Part shown: piece by piece, positions 1 through 5,768 of the stretch
Numbering within the stretch: position 1 is the first letter of the stretch
Layout: each line of letters begins with the position of its first letter
Assembly: GCA_031254955.1 (NCBI GenBank)
Contig: JAIRTK010000109.1
Location: 1 to 7,413 of the forward strand
Direction: 5' to 3'
DNA from: Opitutaceae bacterium
Lineage (GTDB): Bacteria > Verrucomicrobiota > Verrucomicrobiia > Opitutales > Opitutaceae
Length of the DNA: 7,413 nucleotides
Translations under genes and position numbers: made by a program
Notes under the pieces: generated by a model
The model's input: the letters and a program-made list of their open reading frames with translations, nothing else
Told to the model about the DNA's origin: nothing
The model's database searches: none

Positions 1-90
1 GTAGGGGCGTCACTTGCGACGCCCGGCTTGATATCCGTGCACCAGTAAAGGCCGTGCTCCAGTAACGGGCTTCGCAAGCGAAGCCCCTAC
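1..90. repeat. Inverted pair of GTAG-headed REP-like hairpins
   Basis: Seen directly: GTAG at 1-4 is followed by a perfect 7-bp stem (5-11 with 18-24) and a 6-nt loop. On the minus strand, GTAG (90-87) is followed by a perfect 8-bp stem (79-86 with 67-74) and a 4-nt loop. The two units face each other, so bases 1-25 and 66-90 form a 25-bp imperfect inverted repeat. The difference inside the stems is compensatory: a G-C pair in one is a T-A pair in the other. Between them a 14-bp motif, CCGTGCNCCAGTAA, is repeated at 35-48 and 52-65. Known of the class: a head tetranucleotide plus hairpin, often in head-to-head pairs, is typical of REP/BIME elements moved by RAYT transposases. The element may extend left of the window. 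Confidence 0.8.
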
Positions 91-270
91 ATGGCTCTGG
101 TTCTAAAGGGTACTGTTCACTGGGAAAGGGTGTTATACCCTTTGCGAATGGAAATCACACTAAGGAAGCCGGTAAGGGTAGGGCGAGGCGTCTGCAAAGG
201 GGTAGGATATGGGGGCTGCGGTCATGCCTCGATTTCTTTATGGAAGGTCAAGCCGCTCTTTCCGTCCGGC

Positions 271-295
271 GGAGGCCTCGGAGAGGCCTCCCTAC
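271..295 (-). repeat. GTAG-headed REP-like hairpin
   Basis: On the minus strand GTAG (295-292) is followed immediately by a perfect 9-bp stem, GGAGGCCTC pairing with GAGGCCTCC, around a TCC loop. Head, short loop and stem match the design of the pair at 1-90, but the stem sequence is unrelated. This looks like another REP subfamily rather than a terminator, as no T-run follows on either strand. Confidence 0.75.
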
Positions 296-401
296 CGGCT
301 TCGCCAACCGCGAAGATGAAGTTGGTGAACAAAAAGCCGCGCGCTTTTGTTGCGGGCGTTGGTGCCGGCTTTGCCAACCGCGAAGATGGAGTTGGTGAAC
401 A
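295..401 (+). repeat. 37-bp direct repeat, two copies 70 bp apart
   Basis: Bases 295-331 and 365-401 match over 37 bp with two differences (302/372 and 319/389). Each copy contains the short palindromic core TTCGCCAACCGCGAA or its one-base variant and ends in GTTGGTGAACA. The 33-bp spacer holds a 6-bp hairpin at 332-348. The first copy abuts the REP-like hairpin at 271-295. No coding role is evident. Confidence 0.8.
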
Positions 402-458
402 GGTTTAAAGATAAAGAGGAAAGAGAAGGATAAAGCGGGAAGAAGAAAGAGGCGGTGG

Positions 459-477
459 GCGCAACTTTGAGTTGCGC
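459..477. repeat. Hairpin, possible decayed REP unit
   Basis: A perfect 8-bp stem (GCGCAACT/AGTTGCGC) encloses a TTG loop. On the minus strand it is preceded by AGAG, one base off the GGAG head of the better units, so it may be a degenerate REP. It lies about 30 bp upstream of the TTGACA box of the cstA promoter candidate. It has no T-run. Confidence 0.6.
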
Positions 478-506
478 TCTGGTGTGCCGGGGGGTGAAAT
501 TTTCTG

Positions 507-536
507 TTGACAAGCATATTTTGATATAGGTTAGTC
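507..536 (+). promoter_or_regulatory. Candidate sigma70-type promoter of cstA
   Basis: TTGACA at 507-512 is an exact -35 consensus. It sits in a locally A/T-rich stretch (511-550) unlike the surrounding GC-rich DNA, just before the cstA start at 554. The -10 box is not clear: TTAGTC at 531-536 (18-bp spacer) and TAGGTT at 527-532 (14-bp spacer) are both weak. If the former is used, the 5' leader would be very short. AAAAGCTTTT (540-549) is a palindrome directly before the start. Confidence 0.4.
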
Positions 537-553
537 CGAAAAAGCTTTTCCCC

Positions 554-2689
554 ATGAACACGCCCGCATTGACAGAGCGAGAAAAAATTCGTCCACGGTT
601 GAGGCCGTTGGCGCTGGTATTGTGGGGGGTGGTGGCGGCGTTGCTGGGGGGCGCGGCGGCCATCATCGCGCTGGCGCGGGGCGAGCCGGTGAACGCCATC
701 TGGGTGGTGATCGCCTCGGTGTGCGTCTTCGCGCTGGCTTACCGGTTTCATTCGGCCTGGCTGATGGCGAAGGTGCTCACGCTCGACGAGACGCGGGCGA
801 CGCCGGCGGTGGCTTTCGAGGATGGGAGGGATTTTGTGAAGACGCATCGCTGGGTGGTCTTCGGGCACCATTTCGCGGCCATCGCCGGGCCGGGGCCGCT
901 GGTCGGGCCGGTGCTCGCGGCGCAGTTCGGCTACCTGCCGGGGTTGTTGTGGATTTTGATCGGCGCGACTTTGGGCGGGGCGGTGCACGATTCGCTGGTG
1001 TTGTTTTGCTCGATCCGGCGGCGGGGCAAGTCGCTCGGGCGGATGGTGCGCGAGGAGGTCGGGCCTTTCGCCGGCGCGGTGGCGTTGCTGGGCACGGTGG
1101 CGATTCTGGTCATCATCATCGCGGTGCTGGCGTTGGTGGTGGTGCGGGCGCTGGCGGAGAGTCCGTGGGGGTTGTTCACGATTCTGGCGACGGTGCCCAT
1201 CGCGATGCTTATGGGCGTGGGGTTGAAGTCGGGCCGGGTGCATGTGGGGCTGGTGAGCGCCTTCGGGGTGGTCATGCTGCTGTTGTCGGTGGCGGCCGGA
1301 AAATGGATTCAGGGCACGGCGTTGGAGGGCTGGCTGACGTTGGGCGGGGTGCCGCTGGCTTGGGGCATCATGGGCTACGGGTTGCTGGCCAGCGTGCTGC
1401 CGGTGTGGCTGCTGCTGGCGCCGCGCGACTATTTGAGCACGTTTATGAAGATCGGCGCGGTGGCGTTGCTGGGCGTGGCGATCATTTTTCTGGCGCCGAC
1501 TTTGCACATGCCCGCGTTGACGCAGTTCGTGGACGGGACCGGGCCGGTGTTCGCCGGGAAGGTTTTTCCGTTCTGTTTCATCACCATCGCGTGCGCGGCG
1601 GTGTCGGGGTTCCATGCGTTGATTTCGTCGGGAACCACGCCGAAGTTGCTGGCCCGCGAAAAGGACATCCGGGTGGTGGGCTACGGGGCGATGATCACGG
1701 AGATGCTGGTGGGGGTGATGGCGTTGATCGCGGCGTGCGCGATGCAGCCGGGCGAATACTTTGCCATCAACATGGCCGGGACGCCCGCGGAAGTGACCGC
1801 GAGGGTGACGGAGCTGGGCTTTCCGGTGAGCGAGGAGCAGATGGGAAAACTCGCCTCCGACGTGGGGGAGAAGACCATGATCGGGCGCACGGGGGGAGCG
1901 CCGACGTTTGCGGTGGGCATGGCGCGGATGTTTTCGAGCGTGCTGAAGACCCCCACGGCGATGGCGTTGTGGTATCACTTCGCGATCATGTTCGAGGCGT
2001 TGTTTATATTGACGACGATCGACGCGGGCACGCGGGTGGGGCGCTTTCTGGTGCAGGATTTATTGGGCGGCGTGTGGAAACCGCTGGGCGACACGCGCTC
2101 GACCGCGGCGAGCTGGACGGCGAGCGTGCTGTTCGTGGCGGCGTGGGGGTGGTTTTTGTATCAAGGCGTGGTGGACCCGCACGGGGGCATCAACTCGTTG
2201 TGGCCGATTTTCGGGGTGGCCAACCAGTTGCTGGCGGTGATCGCGCTGTCGCTGGGGGCGACGGTGCTCATCAAGATGGGGCGGGCGCGTTACGCGTGGG
2301 TGGCGTGGCTGCCGCTGGGCTGGTTGCTGGCGGTGACGATGAGCGCGGGCTGGCAGAAAATTTTCGCGGCGGACCCGCGACTGGGCTTCCTGAGCGCGGC
2401 GCGCGGGCTGGCGGAAAAAATCGACACGGCTTCGGGCGCGGGCGCGGCTTCGGGCGCGGGTGCGGGTGCGGTTTCGGGTGCGGGCGCGACGGTTGAGCAG
2501 ATTGCGCAGTGGCGGCATCTCCTGCTCAACCAATACGTGAACACGGCGGTGACGGCGGGCTTCCTGATTTTGGTGCTGCTCATCGTCGGCGCCAGCGCGC
2601 GCGCGTGGTGGCTCATGCTGGTGAAAAAGCGGTCGCTTCCGCTGTGCGAGGAACCCAGGACGCCCCTCGCCCGGACCGAATCGGAGTAA
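554..2689 (+). CDS. cstA: CstA-family carbon starvation transporter
   Basis: This is a polytopic inner-membrane protein of 711 residues, the usual full length for the family (E. coli CstA is about 700). It is recognised by extended CstA signatures: GHHFAAIAGPGPLVGPV at about 104-120, LLLAPRDYLSTFMKIG at about 287-302, SGFHALISSGTTPKLLA at about 350-366, FEALFILTTIDAGTR near 480-494 and VVDPHGGINSLWPIFG near 538-553. Hydrophobic segments run through most of its length. Family knowledge: CstA and its paralogue BtsT import pyruvate, probably with protons, and CstA is also linked to peptide uptake in starvation. Which substrate applies here cannot be read from sequence. There is no clear Shine-Dalgarno site; ATG 554 is chosen because the N-terminus then aligns with known CstA proteins. 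An Ala-Gly-Ser repeat (626-645) is inserted in a C-terminal loop. The small YbdD/YjiX-type gene often found next to cstA/btsT is not seen downstream. Confidence 0.95.
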   Translation: MNTPALTEREKIRPRLRPLALVLWGVVAALLGGAAAIIALARGEPVNAIWVVIASVCVFALAYRFHSAWLMAKVLTLDETRATPAVAFEDGRDFVKTHRWVVFGHHFAAIAGPGPLVGPVLAAQFGYLPGLLWILIGATLGGAVHDSLVLFCSIRRRGKSLGRMVREEVGPFAGAVALLGTVAILVIIIAVLALVVVRALAESPWGLFTILATVPIAMLMGVGLKSGRVHVGLVSAFGVVMLLLSVAAGKWIQGTALEGWLTLGGVPLAWGIMGYGLLASVLPVWLLLAPRDYLSTFMKIGAVALLGVAIIFLAPTLHMPALTQFVDGTGPVFAGKVFPFCFITIACAAVSGFHALISSGTTPKLLAREKDIRVVGYGAMITEMLVGVMALIAACAMQPGEYFAINMAGTPAEVTARVTELGFPVSEEQMGKLASDVGEKTMIGRTGGAPTFAVGMARMFSSVLKTPTAMALWYHFAIMFEALFILTTIDAGTRVGRFLVQDLLGGVWKPLGDTRSTAASWTASVLFVAAWGWFLYQGVVDPHGGINSLWPIFGVANQLLAVIALSLGATVLIKMGRARYAWVAWLPLGWLLAVTMSAGWQKIFAADPRLGFLSAARGLAEKIDTASGAGAASGAGAGAVSGAGATVEQIAQWRHLLLNQYVNTAVTAGFLILVLLIVGASARAWWLMLVKKRSLPLCEEPRTPLARTESE
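2429..2488 (+). repeat. Ala-Gly-Ser tandem repeat inside cstA
   Basis: Three degenerate units beginning GCTTCGGGCGCGGG or GTTTCGGGTGCGGG encode about 20 residues of Ser-Gly-Ala repeats (CstA residues 626-645). Compared from memory with E. coli CstA, this sits in the hydrophilic loop before the last membrane segment, where length variation should be tolerated. Slippage of GC-rich repeats is the likely origin. Confidence 0.75.
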
Positions 2690-2908
2690 CGGCCAAAACA
2701 GCGGTCGAAAATCACAAAGCGCAAGGCAACCCATCATAACCCATCCCAACCCATGCCGACCCATCCCAAACTTCATCCCAAACTTCATCCCGCCCTCCAC
2801 CCCACCCCTCATCATCAAATCCCGCCATCAACCCCCAAAGTCACCCCCAAAACGCACACCTCCACCTCCCGCCCAACCCGCTCCTGAACCGCGCTCAACC
2901 CATCAGTT
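2690..2908. repeat. Spacer with 10-bp and 12-bp tandem repeats
   Basis: The region between cstA and the oxidoreductase gene contains four 10-bp units of pattern CCCATNNNRA at 2730-2769. These overlap two exact 12-bp units, ATCCCAAACTTC, at 2763-2774 and 2775-2786. The rest (2787-2908) is C-rich and A-containing, with almost no G on the plus strand. I see no hairpin terminator after cstA, no confident promoter for the next gene and no small ORF with a ribosome binding site. Confidence 0.7.
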
Positions 2909-5641
2909 ATGAAGACCGCCATGAAAAAGCCCCTCCTCGCCTGGCTCTCCGCCCTCCTTCTCGCGTCCCTCGCACCCAGCCAACCCGCACCCGCCCAACC
3001 CGCGCCCGCCCAGCAAGCGCCCGCCCAGCAAGCACCCGCCCAACCCGTCAACCGCGACTACGACATCGTCGTGTTCGGCGCGACCTCGGCGGGCGTCACC
3101 GCCGCCGTCGCCGCCGCCCGCGCGGGCGAGAAAGTCCTCCTGCTCGAACCCGGCTATCTCGTCGGCGGCATGATGACCGGCGGCCTCACCAAAACCGACA
3201 TCGGCAAACGCGAAACCATCGGCGGACTTTCCGAGGAATTTTTCAACCGCGTGCGCGATTACAACAAGACCGCCTACGGGGAAACCTCCGAGCAGGCGAA
3301 GGCCGCGGGCGCCGCGCTCATCTTCGAACCCAAGGTCGCCGGCATCGTCTTCATGCAAATGCTCTCCGGCGCCGGCGTGACCGTGCGCACGCACGAGCAG
3401 CTCGTGAAGTCCCATGTATCCGGCGGCGTGATACAAAAAATCGTCACCCGCGACTACCGCACCGGCGGGCTGGCCGCCTACGCCGCGCCCGTGTTCATCG
3501 ACGGCACCTACGAAGGCGACCTCATGGCCGCCTCCGGCGTGCTCTACCGCGTGGGCCGCGAAGCGCGCGCCGAATACGGCGAACCCCTCGCCGGCCTCAC
3601 CAAAGGCCCCGCCGAGTATCTGGGCAAAGGCGACCACCGCCTCCAGTCCTACAACATCCGCGGCACGCTCACCAACCGCGACGACATCCGCGTCCCCATC
3701 CCCAAACCCGGCCACTACGACCCCGAGCCGCACGAGCACTACCTCCGCGTCGTCCTTGAGCACGGCATCAAGGAGTTCACCGTCCTCTTCGACGACTACC
3801 GGCGCTGGGGCATGATCAACGGCAAATGCGACCCGAACAAAGCCGACATGCTCGACATCAACATGGCGTATCCGGAATCCGACTACGAGGCGCGCGCCCG
3901 CATCGTGCGGCGCGTGCAGGACCACTGGCTGAGCCTCTGGTGGATGCTGCAAAACGACCCGCGCCTGCCCGAAGACTTCAAAGCCAGCGCGCGCCGCTGG
4001 GGCCTGCCCTCCGACGAATACATCGAGAGCGGCCATGTCACCCCGCAACTCTACATCCGCGTCGCCCGCCGCATGATGGGCCGCCACTTCCTCACCCAGC
4101 GCGACTGCGAATACGACCGCTTCAAACCCGACGCCATCTGCATGGGCAGCTACAACATGGACAGCCACCCCTCGCAACGCTTCTGGACCGGCGCCGGACG
4201 CGTCGAGGAAGGCCACTTCAACCAGTCCACCGACCCCTACGAAATCCCCTACCGCAGCATCACGCCCCACGGGGTGAAAAACCTGCTCGTCGTCGCCGCG
4301 ATCTCCGCCAGCCACGTCGCCTACTCCAGCCTGCGCATGGAGCCGGTCTTCATGATGCTCGGCGAAGCCGGCGGCACCGCCGCGCACCTGGCCCGCCGCG
4401 GCGTCTCCGCCGCCCAAAGAAACGCGTCCCACCCCGCCCGCGCCGCCGCCCAAAATAGCGCCCCCGTCGCCGCCACCCAAAGGAGCGCGGGCATTCCTGC
4501 CCGCGACACCGCAGCCCAAGCCGCGGACAAGAATGTCCGCGCTCCTGAACCACCCGCCTCCTCGGAGCGTAAAGCCCCCGCCGCCGCCATCGCCGCCTCC
4601 TCCACCTCCCCCGTCGCTCCCACCCCAGCCGCTTCCGTCGCCCCCGCCGCCGCCTCCACCTCCCCCGCCGCCGCCGCCGTCGCCCCCGCCGCCGCCTCCC
4701 CCATCGCCGTGCAAGACGTATCCATAGAAAAACTACAAGCCGCGCTCCGCGAAAACGGCGTGCCGCTCGCCGCCCCCTACCGCCCGGTGGTCTCCATCCG
4801 CCTCCTCACGCCCCCGCCCCACGCGCCCGGCCAGACCGTCGAACTCGAAGCCATCGAAGAGGTCGCCCGCGCCCCCATCACCAGATACTCCTGGAATTTC
4901 GACGGCTCCGGCGCCGTGCAAGCCGCCGAAAAACGCGTCCGCTGGACCATCCCGCGCGAAGGCGCCTATACGATCATGCTCATCGCGCAGGACGGAAAAC
5001 ACACCGCGCTGCCCGCCACCGCCACCCTCACCGCCGTAGAGCCTGACCTCGCGTCAGGCCGCGCCTCAAACCGCGATTCAATCCGCGACTCAAACCGCGC
5101 CTCAAACCGCGCCCATGCCCCCGACCCCGGCGCGACACAAGATCGCGCCCTGCAAAACCCCGCAAGCCCCGCCGCCGCCTCCTCCGCCGCCCCCGCGCAG
5201 CCCCCGTCCGCCTGCATCGAGGTGCACTATGAAAAAGCGCAGCTCAAAGGCCGCTGGAAACGCACGCGCGGCACCGACATCGAATACCGCCGGCGCGTGG
5301 GCCTCGTGGACGAAGCCGAAGGCGACGGCTCCTGCACGGCCCGCTTCGCCGCCCGCCTCCCGCGCGCCGGGCGCTACGTCGTCGCCGTCGCCTGGCCCGT
5401 CTCGGGCAACCGCGCCACCAACGTCCCCGTCACCATCACCCACGCCGCCGGCGACACGAAACTCACCGTCAACCAGCGCAAATACCAAAACAAAGGCAAA
5501 CCCGGCCCCTTCACCTTCGTTCCGCTGGGCGAGTATGAGTTCACCACCGCCACGGACGCCGTCGTGACCATCTCCAACGCCGGCGCGAAAGGCTACGTCG
5601 CCATCGACGCCGTGCGCTTCATCCCCGCCGCCGCGAAGTAA
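2909..5641 (+). CDS. Exported FAD-dependent oxidoreductase with golvesin-like C-terminal domain
   Basis: A 910-residue multidomain protein. A Sec-type signal peptide lies at about 5-22 (KK, then a leucine-rich core), followed by QPAPA repeats (25-44). The FAD_oxidored (PF12831-type) domain spans about 50-500. Its nucleotide-binding turn is GATSAG (57-62), with Glu80 ending the second strand, and family motifs include FIDGTYEGDLMAASG (196-210), MDSH (417-420) and RMEPVFMMLGEAGGTAA from 476. An Ala/Pro-rich insert (about 502-600) separates this from QDVSIEKLQAALRENG (602-617), which in relatives normally follows directly. Next come a PKD/Ig-like module (about 625-712), an Arg/Asn/Ser repeat (720-735) and a golvesin/xanthan-lyase-type domain (about 769-910) ending VAIDAVRFIP. 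Relatives occur in Verrucomicrobiota, Planctomycetota and Bacteroidota, often near polysaccharide-use genes; the substrate is unknown. It probably acts outside the cytoplasm. ATG 2921 is an equally good start, with GAAG at 2911-2914 before it. Confidence 0.88.
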   Translation: MKTAMKKPLLAWLSALLLASLAPSQPAPAQPAPAQQAPAQQAPAQPVNRDYDIVVFGATSAGVTAAVAAARAGEKVLLLEPGYLVGGMMTGGLTKTDIGKRETIGGLSEEFFNRVRDYNKTAYGETSEQAKAAGAALIFEPKVAGIVFMQMLSGAGVTVRTHEQLVKSHVSGGVIQKIVTRDYRTGGLAAYAAPVFIDGTYEGDLMAASGVLYRVGREARAEYGEPLAGLTKGPAEYLGKGDHRLQSYNIRGTLTNRDDIRVPIPKPGHYDPEPHEHYLRVVLEHGIKEFTVLFDDYRRWGMINGKCDPNKADMLDINMAYPESDYEARARIVRRVQDHWLSLWWMLQNDPRLPEDFKASARRWGLPSDEYIESGHVTPQLYIRVARRMMGRHFLTQRDCEYDRFKPDAICMGSYNMDSHPSQRFWTGAGRVEEGHFNQSTDPYEIPYRSITPHGVKNLLVVAAISASHVAYSSLRMEPVFMMLGEAGGTAAHLARRGVSAAQRNASHPARAAAQNSAPVAATQRSAGIPARDTAAQAADKNVRAPEPPASSERKAPAAAIAASSTSPVAPTPAASVAPAAASTSPAAAAVAPAAASPIAVQDVSIEKLQAALRENGVPLAAPYRPVVSIRLLTPPPHAPGQTVELEAIEEVARAPITRYSWNFDGSGAVQAAEKRVRWTIPREGAYTIMLIAQDGKHTALPATATLTAVEPDLASGRASNRDSIRDSNRASNRAHAPDPGATQDRALQNPASPAAASSAAPAQPPSACIEVHYEKAQLKGRWKRTRGTDIEYRRRVGLVDEAEGDGSCTARFAARLPRAGRYVVAVAWPVSGNRATNVPVTITHAAGDTKLTVNQRKYQNKGKPGPFTFVPLGEYEFTTATDAVVTISNAGAKGYVAIDAVRFIPAAAK
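2981..3040 (+). repeat. Four 15-bp tandem repeats after the signal peptide
   Basis: Units at 2981-2995, 2996-3010, 3011-3025 and 3026-3040 encode QPAPA, QPAPA, QQAPA and QQAPA, with a partial fifth unit after them. They form a flexible spacer between the signal peptide and the FAD domain. The first two units and the last two units differ as pairs, which suggests successive duplications. Confidence 0.85.
4481..4546 (+). repeat. REP-like inverted pair (GGAG heads) embedded in frame in a coding region
   Basis: GGAG at 4482-4485 is followed by an 8-bp stem (4486-4493 with 4498-4505, loop TTCC). On the minus strand GGAG (4545-4542) is followed by an 8-bp stem with loop TTCT (4541-4534 with 4529-4522). 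The two arms (4481-4504 and 4523-4546) are a 24-bp inverted repeat with three differences, one of them a compensatory pair change within the stem. The unit is exactly 66 bp, keeps the reading frame and encodes residues 525-546 of the FAD oxidoreductase, inside its Ala-rich insert. The layout matches the pair at 1-90. Confidence 0.8.
4570..4706 (+). repeat. GCC-rich low-complexity tract encoding an Ala/Pro/Ser linker
   Basis: The tract is built of GCC, TCC and CCC triplets and contains an exact 21-bp direct repeat, at 4637-4657 and 4679-4699 (42-bp period, 14 residues). It encodes a linker with VAPAAAS repeated. It completes the insert that splits the end of the FAD domain from its usual C-terminal helix. 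Slippage or duplication is the simplest origin. Confidence 0.75.
5036..5059 (+). repeat. GTAG-headed REP-like hairpin inside a coding region
   Basis: GTAG (5036-5039), one A, then a perfect 7-bp stem (GCCTGAC 5041-5047 with GTCAGGC 5053-5059) and a 5-nt loop, CTCGC. It codes for about eight residues at the boundary between the PKD-like module and the next linker. The head, spacing and loop match the other units in this window. Confidence 0.7.
5066..5113 (+). repeat. Four 12-bp tandem repeats encoding SNRD/SIRD/SNRA/SNRA
   Basis: Units begin at 5066, 5078, 5090 and 5102 with pattern TCAAACCGCGNN (one unit has T for A at its fifth base). They encode residues 720-735, an Arg/Asn/Ser stretch in the linker before the golvesin-like domain. 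They start seven bases after the REP-like hairpin at 5036-5059, so hairpin and array may have arisen together. Confidence 0.8.
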
Positions 5642-5650
5642 CCGCGCCCC

Positions 5651-5738
5651 CGCCATGCCCGCGCCATCCACCACCCACCCCGCCCCTCCGGGGAGCGCAC
5701 GCGTCCCGCGTGCCGCGTTCGGCGTCCCGCCGAACGCC
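5651..5738 (+). repeat. 88-bp repeat, copy 1, with double hairpin between convergent genes
   Basis: This copy matches 7217-7304 over 88 bp without gaps and with three differences. It contains GGAG (5692-5695), a base, a perfect 7-bp stem with TCC loop (5697-5713), a 3-nt spacer and a perfect 8-bp stem with TCC loop (5717-5735). It fills most of the 127-bp gap between the oxidoreductase and fic, which converge here, so the hairpins may also help end transcription from both sides. There is no U-tract to make it a standard terminator. Confidence 0.85.
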
Positions 5739-5768
5739 TCCACCGCCGCCAGGCTGCCTGCCCCCGCC

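Larger units (their letters stand above)
91..553. other. Non-coding leader region upstream of cstA
   Basis: I see no convincing gene here. An open frame from 91 to 408 exists but runs through repeats and has no ribosome binding site. Besides the repeats listed separately, 125-131 and 137-143 form a perfect 7-bp hairpin (AAAGGGT/ACCCTTT, 5-nt loop), and AAAGGGT also occurs at 105-111, so two alternative foldings are possible. Bases 332-348 form a 6-bp hairpin (AAAAGC/GCTTTT) between the two 37-bp repeat copies. Bases 402-452 are strongly purine-rich on the plus strand. No tRNA, riboswitch or U-tract terminator was recognised. Confidence 0.6.

Noticed and set aside
91..408. Plus-strand open frame of 105 codons before cstA
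   Set aside because: It crosses the REP-like hairpin at 271-295 and both 37-bp repeats, has no ribosome binding site and resembles no known protein.
248..1978. Long minus-strand open frame opposite cstA
   Set aside because: The translation is low-complexity Arg/His/Pro-rich, the usual antisense shadow of a GC-rich gene; the CstA motifs are on the plus strand.
2730..2791. Tandem units in the cstA-oxidoreductase spacer as a CRISPR array or phage-type iterons
   Set aside because: Units are 10-12 bp and directly adjacent without spacers, and there are no cas or replication genes nearby.
2903..4714. Long minus-strand open frame opposite the FAD oxidoreductase
   Set aside because: The translation is Gly/Ala/Val-rich with no family motifs, while the plus strand has clear FAD-domain motifs over the same stretch.
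5697..5735. Double hairpin between convergent genes as a standard rho-independent terminator
   Set aside because: Stems are strong but no T-run follows on either strand, and the same element occurs upstream of fic, so it is called a repeat. A partial role in transcript ends remains possible.
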